Shown: positions 8,949 through 18,350 of the stretch, in pieces
How the letters are laid out: every line of letters begins with the position of its first letter
Numbering within the stretch: position 1 is the stretch's first letter
Origin: JACVCJ01 sp052437175
GTDB taxonomy: Bacteria; Bacteroidota; Bacteroidia; CAIKAF01
NCBI GenBank assembly: GCA_052437175.1
Contig: JBQVOK010000002.1
Span: 507,740 to 571,739, forward strand
Direction: 5' to 3'
Length of the DNA stretch: 64,000 bases
Notes under the pieces: model-generated
Database searches by the model: none
What the model saw: the letters and a program-made list of their open reading frames with translations, nothing else
Told to the model about the DNA's origin: nothing
Program-made: the position numbers and the translations under genes

Positions 8949-8952
8949 AGGA

Positions 8953-10290
8953 TCAGATACCGTATTCGTCGATCTTACGGTACAGGGTGCTGATGCCGAT
9001 CTGGAGCAGGCGGGCGGCCTCGGCCTTATTTCCCCCGGTATAGTTAAGTACCTTTTGGATATGCAGTTTTTCGGCGGCGGCCATAGAAAAGGCCGAAAGT
9101 TCGCCTGCGGGGGAAGCCGCTGCGGTGTAAAAATCGAAGGGGAGGGTTTCCGGCGACAGTTCGGGGCCGTTCTCGAGGATCACGCTGCGTTCGATCACGT
9201 TCTTCAGCTCGCGGATATTGCCGGGCCAGGCGTGTTGCTGCAGGGCCAGCAGGTAGTCGGCCGAAGGTTTACGCAGCGGGGCATTTACCTTGTGCGCGTA
9301 AACAGCCGCAAAATGTTCTGCCAGCATGGAAATATCGCTTTTGCGTTCCCGCAGGGGCGGTATCACGATATGGATCACCGACAGGCGGTAATACAGGTCT
9401 TCCCGGAAACGGCCCTCTTCCACTTCTTTGCGCAGGTCGCGGTGTGTAGCCGCAATAATACGTACATCTACGCGGGTACTGCGTGTATCGCCCACTTTTA
9501 TAAAATCGCCGCTTTCGAGCACGCGCAGCAGTTTTGCCTGCAGGTCGGGCGACATCTCACCGATCTCGTCCAGGAACAGGGTCCCCTTATGTGCTTCTTC
9601 AAAAAGACCGCGGGTATCTTTTACGGCTCCTGTAAACGCGCCGGCCTTGTACCCGAACATCTGGCTCTCGAGCAGATCGCGGGAGAAGGCGCTGCAGTTA
9701 ACGGCCACAAAAGCCTGCAGGCGGCGCGGACCTGCATTGTGCACCGACTGTGCAAATACTTCCTTGCCCGTTCCGGTCTCGCCGTTGAGCAGCACAGCCA
9801 CGTCGGAAGCGGCCGTACGCCGGGCCATATCCAGGGCCTTGCGGAAAGCCGGAGCCGTACCCAGTATACTTTCAAAGGAATATTTTTCGTCCAGGCGTTT
9901 TTCCAGCTGCCGTACCTTGCGGCTGAGCGCTGCCTTTTCGAGCGCTTTATATATGAGCGGAATGATCTTGTTATTGTCGTCGCCCTTGGTGATATAGTCG
10001 AACGCGCCGTTCTTGATCGCCTGTACGCCATCGGGTATGGTACCGTAGGCCGTGAGCAGGATCACTTCGGGCGGGGCGGCACCGCGGCGAACCTCACTGA
10101 GCCAGTCCAGGCCGTTACCATCGGGCAGCTTTACATCACAGAGCACCAGGTCAAAATCGCGGGACCCGGCAAGGCGCAGTCCTTCCCTGTAGCCGGAGGC
10201 TTCTGTAATTTCAAAACCTTCCAGGCGCAGTATCCTGGCCAGCAGGTTACGCAGTTTTACTTCGTCGTCTATGATCAGTATGTGTGCCAA
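8953..10290 (-). CDS. NtrC-family sigma-54-dependent response regulator
   Basis: 445 residues. Receiver domain 1-120 with phospho-acceptor D52 (LVLCDVKLPD); AAA+ domain with Walker A GETGTGKE (170-177) and the sigma-54 contact loop GAFTGA (217-222); C-terminal Fis-type HTH (GGNKAEAARLLQIGISTLYR). All key residues are present. It sits directly upstream of the kdp genes and takes the place of the OmpR-type KdpE of proteobacteria. The partner kinase is most likely the one at 1-1735, at the other end of the operon. Expected role: open sigma-54 promoters on phosphorylation, including the candidate at 8820-8836. Confidence 0.93.
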   Translation of the reverse strand: MAHILIIDDEVKLRNLLARILRLEGFEITEASGYREGLRLAGSRDFDLVLCDVKLPDGNGLDWLSEVRRGAAPPEVILLTAYGTIPDGVQAIKNGAFDYITKGDDNNKIIPLIYKALEKAALSRKVRQLEKRLDEKYSFESILGTAPAFRKALDMARRTAASDVAVLLNGETGTGKEVFAQSVHNAGPRRLQAFVAVNCSAFSRDLLESQMFGYKAGAFTGAVKDTRGLFEEAHKGTLFLDEIGEMSPDLQAKLLRVLESGDFIKVGDTRSTRVDVRIIAATHRDLRKEVEEGRFREDLYYRLSVIHIVIPPLRERKSDISMLAEHFAAVYAHKVNAPLRKPSADYLLALQQHAWPGNIRELKNVIERSVILENGPELSPETLPFDFYTAAASPAGELSAFSMAAAEKLHIQKVLNYTGGNKAEAARLLQIGISTLYRKIDEYGI

Positions 10291-10334
10291 TGCGGTAAAA
10301 TCGGGCTCAAAGATATAAAAGGGCTCGCCTGGTT

Positions 10335-10943
10335 CTATTTTTTATGTTTCCAGTGCCGGCTTTTTCCTTCGCGGAGCCATTCCATGGCCTGGGCCATACG
10401 TTTTACGCGGGTGCTCTCCTGTTTGGCCTCGGTGATCCATTCCAGGTACTCGCGGCGCTGCGAGGGACTCATGCCCATAAAATTAGTGCGGGTTCCCGGT
10501 TCGGCGTTCAGTACGGCGGCAAAATAGTCCGGTATTTCGATCGCTTCGCGCGGGGCCGCCGCTTTTTTAGGCAGGGTAACGCCCTGGTCCACCAGGAAGG
10601 CCGCCTGCTGAATGTACGATTCCAGCACATGGTAGGGCGGAATGTCCTTTTCGGAGCTCATGCGGCCCAAATCGCCCATGGAGCGGTTGGCATTCATACG
10701 GATGAGCCCGTGCGGGTCTTCCATGACGGGCGCCAGCCAGAAACCAAAGGCACAATGCGCCTTGAATGCCGCCATATTGCAGAGTATCTTCTTTTTATAT
10801 ACAAATACCGGCATGCCCCATTTTATTTCCTCGGTGACTTCGGGGCAGGCGGCGTGCACATAATCGCGCAGGGTGGCTAATATGGGCCGGGCAAAGGCGG
10901 CCGATTTTTCAATATAGCGGTCCGTTTCAGGATTTTTTTTCAT
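10335..10943 (-). CDS. DUF1801 / YdeI-OmpD-associated family protein
   Basis: 202 residues. The N-terminal part (TLRDYVHAACPEVTEEIKWG, then MPVFVYKKKILCNMAAFKAH) is the DUF1801 fold, and the basic C-terminal segment (about 135-200, ending KSRHWKHKK) resembles the YdeI/bacteriocin-protection C-terminal domain. Cytoplasmic; biochemical function not established for the family. Its ATG lies inside the 3' end of the DUF1003 gene (17-nt overlap), so the two are probably translated together. Confidence 0.82.
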   Translation of the reverse strand: MKKNPETDRYIEKSAAFARPILATLRDYVHAACPEVTEEIKWGMPVFVYKKKILCNMAAFKAHCAFGFWLAPVMEDPHGLIRMNANRSMGDLGRMSSEKDIPPYHVLESYIQQAAFLVDQGVTLPKKAAAPREAIEIPDYFAAVLNAEPGTRTNFMGMSPSQRREYLEWITEAKQESTRVKRMAQAMEWLREGKSRHWKHKK

Positions 10944-11640
10944 GTTTCGAATGTAAACTGTTCAGTATTTCATTCATGGTATCCATCTGCATTTTCTGTA
11001 TCTCCAGCAGTTCCTGCTGCTGATGGATGAGCAGGTGGTCCATTTTTTCGTGCAGGAAATGGATCTCGAGTTCGGCTTTCAGGTTCACCATATAATCCTG
11101 CTGGGCTTTTTCACGGTCTTTGGCTTCCTGGCGGTTCTGACTCATCATAATAATGGGCGCCTGCACGGCGGCTATACACGAAAGAAAGAGATTGAGCAGG
11201 ATAAAAGGATAGGGATCGAAGCCCTTGTTGGCGAGGAATACCCCGTTCACCACGATCCAGAGTACGAGGAAACCGAGAAAGGACAGGATAAAGGTCCAGC
11301 TGCCGCCGAACGTGGCCACTTTATCGGCTATGCGCTGCCCTGTATCGGGCTCGCTGCTCACTTCCTGGCTCAGGGAGCCGCCTTTTACCGAGCGTTCGTT
11401 CAGTACGTCCACCGTACGGTAGTCTATTTCGCTCAGCCAGTCCACTTCCTTGCGCAGCACGCGGGTAATGTATTCCTGGCGGTATTCGTTCAGCTCGCTC
11501 AGGGCAATAAAATCCTCGTCGGCCAGGTCTTTGTGGTCTTCGAGTATAATGCCCTTTACCGGCTGGCGTATACGCCCCACCTTTACACGTTCTGCCACGG
11601 GGAACTTTTTCCCTGAAAGTTTGCTTGTGAAGTTTTCCAT
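10927..11640 (-). CDS. DUF1003 membrane protein
   Basis: 237 residues. Two TM helices in the centre (about 114-133 and 145-165), with DUF1003 signatures: VATFGGSWTFI before the first helix, GFDPYPFILLNLFLS at the second, and the following IMMSQNRQEAKDREKAQQDY. The C-terminal part (about 185-235) is predicted coiled coil. Inner membrane; function unknown. It overlaps the downstream YdeI-like gene by 17 nt. Confidence 0.88.
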   Translation of the reverse strand: MENFTSKLSGKKFPVAERVKVGRIRQPVKGIILEDHKDLADEDFIALSELNEYRQEYITRVLRKEVDWLSEIDYRTVDVLNERSVKGGSLSQEVSSEPDTGQRIADKVATFGGSWTFILSFLGFLVLWIVVNGVFLANKGFDPYPFILLNLFLSCIAAVQAPIIMMSQNRQEAKDREKAQQDYMVNLKAELEIHFLHEKMDHLLIHQQQELLEIQKMQMDTMNEILNSLHSKHEKKS

Positions 11641-11676
11641 TTTCCCTGTTTTTCTACTCTCAAATATACGAAAACA

Positions 11677-11709
11677 AAAAAGGCAATACCCTGAAGGATA
11701 TTACCTTTT
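11677..11709 (-). terminator. Rho-independent terminator
   Basis: Imperfect hairpin whose arms are AAAAGGTAATATCC and GGTATTGCCTTTT on the minus strand, followed by TTTTTTG-TTTT. It lies 54 nt after the SMR gene, so it ends that transcript before the DUF1003 gene. Confidence 0.75.
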
Positions 11710-11763
11710 CGTCTTAAACCTATGCATACGCGTACTTGCTTTCCGCGCAGCAAAACCACCTTT

Positions 11764-12090
11764 TTAATGTGCCACTGCTTTGAGTCCGATCACCGAAGCG
11801 ATCAGTGTGGCAAGAAAGAACAGCCGTTTCGGATCGGCCGGTTCTTTAAACAGGAGCATACCCAGCAGGGCCGTACCAACGGCTCCGATACCCGTCCACA
11901 CCGCATAGGCAGTACCCATGGGCAGGTCTCTGGTAGCGCGGAAGAGCAGGGCCATGCTCAGGAACAGGCAGATCACAAAAGAAGCCCACCACAACGCCGC
12001 TTCGGCACCCTGTGTCTCACGTGCCTTTCCCAGGCTTGCGGCAAAGCCCACTTCAAAGAGGCCTGCCACAATAAGAATCATCCAGCTCAT
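11764..12090 (-). CDS. sugE: SMR-family exporter, SugE/Gdx-like
   Basis: I start the gene at 12090 (MSWMILIVAG...), which gives 108 residues, the normal SMR length; the upstream in-frame ATG adds 15 non-conserved residues. Four TM helices; the essential Glu is at residue 13 in GLFEVGFA; motifs PMGTAYAVWTGIGAVG and LFKEPAD fit the SugE/Gdx branch, whose members exchange protons for guanidinium or quaternary ammonium ions. Single-gene unit with its own terminator. No guanidine riboswitch is evident upstream. Confidence 0.88.
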   Translation of the reverse strand: MSWMILIVAGLFEVGFAASLGKARETQGAEAALWWASFVICLFLSMALLFRATRDLPMGTAYAVWTGIGAVGTALLGMLLFKEPADPKRLFFLATLIASVIGLKAVAH

Positions 12091-12221
12091 AATCCTGTTT
12101 TTTTGCGTGACAAAGGTCTGCTTATGCCGGAACATTCTTTTTTACAAATGATAAAAAGTACCTCCCGGGAACTTGCTGTATACTATTCGGAGGTTTACAG
12201 ATGTTATTTTTTATGCTCCTG

Positions 12222-12253
12222 TTGCAAGTGTGGTTTTTTTCTCCGTTACTTTG
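12222..12253 (+). promoter_or_regulatory. Candidate Bacteroidota sigma-A promoter for the RND efflux operon
   Basis: TTG at 12222-12224 and TTACTTTG at 12246-12253, about 20 bp apart, resemble the Bacteroidota -33/-7 pair (TTTG and TAnnTTTG; one mismatch in each). It would start transcription a few bases before the small-gene ATG at 12273. Confidence 0.4.
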
Positions 12254-12272
12254 CCAACTGAATATTTTCTTC

Positions 12273-12665
12273 ATGAACCGGTTACGGCATATCATCCATC
12301 TGGTACTGGCAGGTTTCTTCCTCTTCTTTGCGGGAGAGGTCAAAGCCATGAACAGGCTCAGCGAGGGTTTGTCGGAGGTTTGCCTGGAAGCGTCGGATGA
12401 TATATATACGACCCTGATGCCTTCGCTCAGTGACGGAGAAAATATCATTTACAACTTTACCGAAGACCACCGGCAGAATTCTTCCCAGCGCGAACGCAGA
12501 AGCACCATTTACGGCGGCGACGGCGGTTTTATCCGCGCTGACGACCTTATAATTCTTTTATTTTCAGATCTTCACGGGCTCTTCAGCCGTAATTCTTCGG
12601 TAGTACATCGTAGCGTCGCCGAAAAATGTTCCATTATCCTGCTTATACGTTCCATACGTATTTAG
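12273..12665 (+). CDS. Small exported protein preceding the metal efflux genes
   Basis: 130 residues from the ATG at 12273; the upstream in-frame ATG lies in the promoter region. The N-terminal hydrophobic stretch (HIIHLVLAGFFLFFAGEVKA) looks like a signal peptide or anchor. The remainder is acidic then basic and has a second hydrophobic patch (DDLIILLFSDLHGLF). No recognised family. It ends 85 nt before the TolC-like gene and is probably the first gene of the efflux transcript. A metal-handling role is inference from position only. Confidence 0.6.
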   Translation: MNRLRHIIHLVLAGFFLFFAGEVKAMNRLSEGLSEVCLEASDDIYTTLMPSLSDGENIIYNFTEDHRQNSSQRERRSTIYGGDGGFIRADDLIILLFSDLHGLFSRNSSVVHRSVAEKCSIILLIRSIRI

Positions 12666-12750
12666 GATCCTTGTACAGAATTTGCTATTCTGCTCATTAC
12701 CCTGCGTAATGCAGGTATCTTATTTTTCCATTTAATTCAATTTTTATTTA

Positions 12751-14004
12751 ATGAAAACGGCAAAACTTTGTGCTGCCGTAAGTTTCGTTGCGCTTTTTCT
12801 GCTGCAGGGTTCTGCCTTTGCACAGACAAAGATCACGTATACCGAAGCTAAAAGTCGTATGCTCAATCAATACCTGGGCATACTTGCAGCACACTATGAG
12901 ATCGATATTGCCCAGGCCAATGTGGTACAGGCAAAATTGTGGAACAACCCCTATTTCCTCTGGAATGCGGATATGTACAGCGTAGAGACCAACCGCTATT
13001 TCTCCTTCGGAGAACAGAAACTGATACAGGTAGAACAGGTCTTTTCCATCAGCGGCAAGCACACCAATAGCGTAAAACTGGCCAAACTCGGGGCTGAAAT
13101 GAGCGAGCTGCAGTACCAGGACGCAGTACGGGGAATGATCTATGAACTGAGCGATGTATACAACGACGTACTGATGCTGCAGGAGAAAAAAGAACTGTAC
13201 GACAGTATTTCGAAAGGCTACGAACGTATGATACTGGCTTCGGAGACCATGCTGGCCACCGGGGCTATTTCTAAAAACGAACAGCTGCGCGTAAAAGCAG
13301 AAAAGCTTACGATCGACGCCACTTCGGCCATGGTAAACGCCGAACTGCTGCAAAAAAGAAGTGAACTGAACGTATTGCTGAACATTAAAGCCGATACGGA
13401 AGTAGAACTCGAAGAACGTGAGCTTCCCGAAGTATCGGGCCTGGACCCCGCCGAGCTGCTGAAAATAGCTTCGGACAACCGCCCCGACTATAAGCTCTCT
13501 ATCAAGAATATTGAATACAACGAACGCGACCTGAAACTGCAGAAGTCGAACTCCGTGCCCGACCTGAAGTTCGGATACCAGCCGCACGATAAGGGATCGA
13601 ACTACTACCGTTCGTACCAGGGTATGACCTTCGAGATGTCGCTCCCCTTCTTTAACCGCAACCAGGGTAATATCCGTGCCGCACGCACACGCATCGAGCA
13701 ATCGAAGCTGAACTCCGACCTGGTGGTGCTTACCCTCAGCAACGAAGTGGCCGCCTCCCGGGCCAGCCTCATTGCCTATGCCGAAAAGGCACGCACCTTC
13801 AACGATTCGTTCCTGAAGGAACTGGAACAGATGCGCCGCGAAGCCGGAGAGAACTACATCCAGAAGAACCTGAGCCTGGTACAGTTCATCGATTTTCAGC
13901 GGGCCTATATCGATACCCGGCTGCAATACCTGGAACTAAAGAACCAATACCTGGACGCGGTGAATAACCTGCATTTTAACATCGGAAAAGAAATTTTAAA
14001 ATAA
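12751..14004 (+). CDS. TolC-family outer-membrane efflux protein (CusC/CzcC-like)
   Basis: 417 residues with signal peptide (cleavage after FAQ, residue 25). Long coiled-coil segments typical of the outer membrane efflux family repeat twice (about 30-210 and 235-410), with YTEAKSRMLNQYLGILAAHY at the mature start and RIEQSKLNSDLVVLTLSNEV in the second repeat. It forms the outer-membrane channel for the adaptor and pump that follow; the adaptor gene starts 2 nt after its stop. Confidence 0.92.
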   Translation: MKTAKLCAAVSFVALFLLQGSAFAQTKITYTEAKSRMLNQYLGILAAHYEIDIAQANVVQAKLWNNPYFLWNADMYSVETNRYFSFGEQKLIQVEQVFSISGKHTNSVKLAKLGAEMSELQYQDAVRGMIYELSDVYNDVLMLQEKKELYDSISKGYERMILASETMLATGAISKNEQLRVKAEKLTIDATSAMVNAELLQKRSELNVLLNIKADTEVELEERELPEVSGLDPAELLKIASDNRPDYKLSIKNIEYNERDLKLQKSNSVPDLKFGYQPHDKGSNYYRSYQGMTFEMSLPFFNRNQGNIRAARTRIEQSKLNSDLVVLTLSNEVAASRASLIAYAEKARTFNDSFLKELEQMRREAGENYIQKNLSLVQFIDFQRAYIDTRLQYLELKNQYLDAVNNLHFNIGKEILK

Positions 14005-14006
14005 CT

Positions 14007-15116
14007 ATGAAATATTCCATCATACCGGCCATTCTTTGTGTTTTATTAAGCGCCTGCGGCGGAAACAAAGCAAAAGAAAAGCCTGCGGCTACAGCCGGAC
14101 CAAAAAGCAACAGCATCCGCCTTTCGGCATCCCAGAAACAGGGACTGAAGGCCGATACCGTAAAAATGATGCCCGACGAAGAACTGCTGACCGTTCCCGG
14201 TGAGATCAGCTTCGACGAAGACCATGTGATCCGCATTTTCCCCATCGTGAGCGGTACGGTAGACCGTATCTACGTTTCCCTGGGCGATTACGTACAAAAA
14301 GGACAGCTGCTGGCTATCCTGAGCTCTACGGACATCAACTCCTACCAGTCGGAATTTATCCTGGCCGAGAACAACAAAGACCTGGCCGAGAAGAACTTTA
14401 ACCGCGTTAAAAAACTGTACGACAGCGGCTTTGCCTCCGGAAAGGAACTGGAAGAAGCCAGCAGCGACCTGAACAATGCCACGCAGACCTACCTGGCCCA
14501 GAAACGCCAGCTGAGCCTGTACGGTGCCGGCGCCCATGAGAACGATGCCGTTTTTAAAGTAACGGCCCCCATCAGCGGTTACCTGGTAGAACGTAACGTA
14601 AACGAAGGTACCCAGATCCGGACCGATAACAGCCAGAGCATGCTTACCATCAGCGACCTGAAAGATGTATGGGTGCTGGCCAATGTGTATGAAAGCGATA
14701 TGTCGCGCATACATGTGGGCGATATGGCCGAGATCGTTACCGTGGCCTATCCCGACAAAGTACTGAGCGGAAGCGTTACCAAGATCAATACCGTGCTCGA
14801 TCCCGAGGCACGCACCGTAAAGGCCCGTATCGAACTGAAGAACGAAGGCGACCTGCTGCGTCCCGAAATGTTTGCTACCGTTACACTGCGGCCGGTAAAC
14901 GTAAACAGATCGCTGCACGTGCCCACACAGGCCATTTTTATCGAGAACGGCAGGAACTACGTAATAAAGGCAGAGGGCGATATGTATGTAAAAACAGAGA
15001 TCAAACAGGGCCGCACCGGTAAAAACTATACACAGGTACTCGACGGTGTACGTGCAGGCGATATCATTCTTTCGCAGGGCGCCCTTTTTGTGGCTTCAGC
15101 CATCAATAACCAGTAA
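14007..15116 (+). CDS. RND periplasmic adaptor lipoprotein (CusB/CzcB-like)
   Basis: 369 residues. Lipoprotein signal with lipobox LSAC (Cys about 17), then barrel-sandwich/lipoyl halves (GTVDRIYVSLGDYVQKGQLL and the matching half after the hairpin), an alpha-helical hairpin (about 108-175) and a beta-barrel domain (DVWVLANVYESDMSRIHVGD). It bridges the inner-membrane pump and the TolC-like channel. The tail HMA-like or metallochaperone extensions of some CusB/CzcB proteins are not seen. 11 nt separate it from the pump gene. Confidence 0.93.
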   Translation: MKYSIIPAILCVLLSACGGNKAKEKPAATAGPKSNSIRLSASQKQGLKADTVKMMPDEELLTVPGEISFDEDHVIRIFPIVSGTVDRIYVSLGDYVQKGQLLAILSSTDINSYQSEFILAENNKDLAEKNFNRVKKLYDSGFASGKELEEASSDLNNATQTYLAQKRQLSLYGAGAHENDAVFKVTAPISGYLVERNVNEGTQIRTDNSQSMLTISDLKDVWVLANVYESDMSRIHVGDMAEIVTVAYPDKVLSGSVTKINTVLDPEARTVKARIELKNEGDLLRPEMFATVTLRPVNVNRSLHVPTQAIFIENGRNYVIKAEGDMYVKTEIKQGRTGKNYTQVLDGVRAGDIILSQGALFVASAINNQ

Positions 15117-15127
15117 ACAACGGCAAC

Positions 15128-18100
15128 ATGGATAAAGTATTAGATGCCGTTATCAGCTTTTCGCTGAAGAACAAGTGGTTTGTTTTTGCCTTCACCGCCA
15201 TTGTGGTGGCGCTGGGCATAAACAGTTTCAACCGTACGCCCATCGAGGCCTTCCCGGATGTGATCAATACCCGCGTGGTGATCATTACCCAGTGGCCCGG
15301 CCGCAGTGCCGAAGAGGTGGAAAAATTCGTGACCATTCCCATCGAGACCGAAATGAACGTGGTGCCCAAAAAGACCAACCTGCGCTCCGTTTCGCTGTTC
15401 GGGCTTTCGGTAGTGACCCTACTTTTCGACGATGGGGTGGACGATTTCTACGCCCGCCAGGTAGTAGCCAACCAGCTGCGCAACGTAAGCCTGCCCGAAG
15501 GCATTGAAGCCGAAATTCAGCCGCCTTCCGGACCTACCGGCGAAATTTACCGCTATACCCTGGCCAGTAAGACCAAATCGGTGCGCGAACTGAAAGAGAT
15601 CCAGGACTGGGTGATCGACAAGCGCCTGAAAGCCGTAGAGGGTGTGGCCGACGTAATTTCTTTCGGCGGTGAGGTAAAAACCTACCAGGTGAACGTGAAC
15701 CCACTCAAAATGAATGAGTTCAACTTTGTGACCGAAGATGTGTTCGAGGCCCTGGAAAACAATAACGCCAACGTGGGTGGCGATGTACTCGAAAAAGGCT
15801 CACAGGCCTATGTGGTACGCGGTCTGGGTATGGTTAAGGATATCGAAGACATCGAGAACATCATCATCGACGTAAAGAACGGTATTCCCATCTTTATAAA
15901 AGACGTGGCCACGGTAGAGGAATCGTACCGTCCGCGCCTGGGTAAAGCGGGCCGCGACAGCGAACAGGACGTGGTAGAAGGCATTGTGCTGCTGCGCAAA
16001 GGCGAAAACCCGAGCGAAGTATTGCAGAAACTGGGCGATAAGATCAACGAACTGAATGAGCGCGTACTGCCCGAAGATGTGAAGATCAGCACCTTTTATG
16101 ACCGTACCACCCTGGTGAACCACACCACGCACACGGTAATGGAAAACCTGATCGTGGGCGTACTGCTGGTAACGTTCATCCTGACCATCTTCCTGCTCGA
16201 CTGGCGTACCACCTTCATCGTAGCCATTATTATTCCGCTGGCCCTGCTGTTTGCCTTCATCTGTATGCGGCTCAAGGGCATGTCGGCCAACCTGCTCTCT
16301 ATCGGGGCCATCGACTTTGGTATTATTATAGACGGGGCCGTGGTCATGGTAGAGGGTATCTTCGTATACCTGGCACACCGGCAGCATGAGCTGGGCGTAA
16401 AACGCTACAACCTCATTGCCAAGCTGGGCGCGGTACGCAAAGTATCCATCGAGATGGGCCGCCCCATCCTGTTCTCCAAACTGATCATCATTACGGCCCT
16501 GCTGCCCATTTTCGCCTTTCAGAAAGTAGAAGGCAAGATGTTCTCGCCGCTGGCCTATACCATGAGCTTTGCCCTGCTGGGAGCGCTCATCTTTACGCTT
16601 ACCCTGGTGCCGCTGTTGTGTAAACTGCTGCTTTCCAAAAACGTACGCGAACGCGAGAACCGGCTGGTACGCGGACTGGAAAACATATACAAACCGGCGC
16701 TGAACAAGGTAATGGCACGCCCCAAACTGAGCATCGGTATCGCCGGCGGCATCCTGGCCCTGAGCCTGCTGATCGGCGGCGGACTGGGAACGGAATTCCT
16801 GCCGCAGCTGAACGAGGGTTCCATTTACGTACGTGCCAGTATGCCACAGAGTATCTCCTTTACCGAAGCCAACAAAAACGCGGAGGAAATGCGCCAGATA
16901 TTCCGCAGGTACCCCGAGGTACGCTCGGTGATCAGCCAGAACGGCCGCCCCAACGACGGTACCGACCCCACCGGGTTCTTTAACGTGGAGTTCTTTGTGG
17001 ACCTGCTGCCCAAAGACGAATGGGAACGCGGACTTTCGAAAGAAGAAGTGATCGGCGAAATGCAGACCGAAATGGAAAGCAAATACCCCGGTATGATCTT
17101 CGGTTTTTCGCAGCCCATCTCCGATAACGTACAGGAAGCGGTGTCCGGTGTAAAAGGCGAAATGGCCATCAAGATCTTCGGCGACGACTTTACCGTCCTG
17201 GAGCGGAAAGCCGACAGTATAAAGACCATTATGTCGGGCATCGAGGGGGTAAAAGACCTCGGTATCTTCAAAAGTATCGGTCAGCCCGAACTGCGTATAC
17301 AACTGGACCAGAAGAAAATGGCCCGTTACGGCGCCACCGTGGAAGATGCCAACGATGTGATCGAGATCGCCATCGGGGGTAAAGCGGTGACCACCAAGTA
17401 CGAAGGCGAGCGTAAATTCGATATCCGCGTACGTTTCCAGGAGCAGTACCGCAACACGGTGGACGCCATCGGTAAAATACTGGTACCCTGCCACAAAGGC
17501 ACACTTTCTACCAATGGCACCCGGGTTCCCCTGCGCGAGATCGCCGACATCAGCCTCGAAACCGGTCCGGCTTTTGTATACCGCGAATCGAACCAGCGCT
17601 TTGTTCCGGTGAAATTCTCTGTACGCGGCCGCGACCTGGGTAGTACCATTGCCGAGGCCCAGCAGAAAGTGGGCGCACAGATCAGCCTGCAGAAGGGCTA
17701 TTCCATCAGCTGGAACGGCGAGTTCGAGAACCAGGTCCGCGCTACAAAAACACTGAGCATTGTGGTTCCGATCGCCGTAGCACTCATCTTCCTGTGGCTG
17801 TTCATTATGTTCGGTTCAGCCAGGGATGCCGGTATCGTACTGCTGAACGTACCTTTTGCCCTCATCGGGGGTATCATGGCCCTGTGGATCACCGGTATCA
17901 ACTTCAGTATTTCGGCGGGTGTGGGCTTTATTGCACTCTTCGGGGTATGCGTACAGAACGGGGTGATCCTGGTTTCGGTGTACAACAAGAACCTGAGCGA
18001 ACGTCTGCCGCTGGGCCAGGCCATTATTTCCGGCTCGCTTACGCGTATACGCCCGGTGGTGATGACCGCCCTGATGGCCGGTCTGGGCCTGCTGCCCGCC

Positions 18101-18307
18101 GCCCTCTCCACAGGTATCGGCTCCGAAACACAGAAGCCGCTGGCCATAGTGGTGATCGGAGGACTGATCTCTTCGACCATCCTCACCCTGCTTATTCTGC
18201 CCGTGATCTACAAACTTTTCAATAAGAAACGGACCGAAAAGAAAGTGTGGAACAATGCCGGTAACGACACCCACGACGCTACCGAAATAGAAGATTTTGA
18301 AAATTAA
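15128..18307 (+). CDS. Heavy-metal efflux RND pump (CzcA/CusA family)
   Basis: 1059 residues, full RND length, twelve TM helices with two large periplasmic loops. The TM4 signature reads DFGIIIDGAVVMVEG with D396, D402 and E409. This DFG-x3-DGA-x3-VE pattern is the one described for divalent-cation exporters (Co/Zn/Cd/Ni), not the AIG-x3-DAA pattern of Cu/Ag CusA, so divalent metals are the likely substrates. The Asn usually found after VE is Gly here. Proton-driven, inner membrane. Third component of a classical three-gene efflux set. Confidence 0.93.
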   Translation: MDKVLDAVISFSLKNKWFVFAFTAIVVALGINSFNRTPIEAFPDVINTRVVIITQWPGRSAEEVEKFVTIPIETEMNVVPKKTNLRSVSLFGLSVVTLLFDDGVDDFYARQVVANQLRNVSLPEGIEAEIQPPSGPTGEIYRYTLASKTKSVRELKEIQDWVIDKRLKAVEGVADVISFGGEVKTYQVNVNPLKMNEFNFVTEDVFEALENNNANVGGDVLEKGSQAYVVRGLGMVKDIEDIENIIIDVKNGIPIFIKDVATVEESYRPRLGKAGRDSEQDVVEGIVLLRKGENPSEVLQKLGDKINELNERVLPEDVKISTFYDRTTLVNHTTHTVMENLIVGVLLVTFILTIFLLDWRTTFIVAIIIPLALLFAFICMRLKGMSANLLSIGAIDFGIIIDGAVVMVEGIFVYLAHRQHELGVKRYNLIAKLGAVRKVSIEMGRPILFSKLIIITALLPIFAFQKVEGKMFSPLAYTMSFALLGALIFTLTLVPLLCKLLLSKNVRERENRLVRGLENIYKPALNKVMARPKLSIGIAGGILALSLLIGGGLGTEFLPQLNEGSIYVRASMPQSISFTEANKNAEEMRQIFRRYPEVRSVISQNGRPNDGTDPTGFFNVEFFVDLLPKDEWERGLSKEEVIGEMQTEMESKYPGMIFGFSQPISDNVQEAVSGVKGEMAIKIFGDDFTVLERKADSIKTIMSGIEGVKDLGIFKSIGQPELRIQLDQKKMARYGATVEDANDVIEIAIGGKAVTTKYEGERKFDIRVRFQEQYRNTVDAIGKILVPCHKGTLSTNGTRVPLREIADISLETGPAFVYRESNQRFVPVKFSVRGRDLGSTIAEAQQKVGAQISLQKGYSISWNGEFENQVRATKTLSIVVPIAVALIFLWLFIMFGSARDAGIVLLNVPFALIGGIMALWITGINFSISAGVGFIALFGVCVQNGVILVSVYNKNLSERLPLGQAIISGSLTRIRPVVMTALMAGLGLLPAALSTGIGSETQKPLAIVVIGGLISSTILTLLILPVIYKLFNKKRTEKKVWNNAGNDTHDATEIEDFEN

Positions 18308-18350
18308 TGAATCGCACCCCGTTCGATACGGAGTGAAAAAATAAAAGACA

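Noticed and set aside
11764..12272. Guanidine riboswitch for the SugE/Gdx-like gene
   Set aside because: The 5' region is only about 180 bp up to the divergent gene and no conserved guanidine aptamer core or terminator switch was visible.
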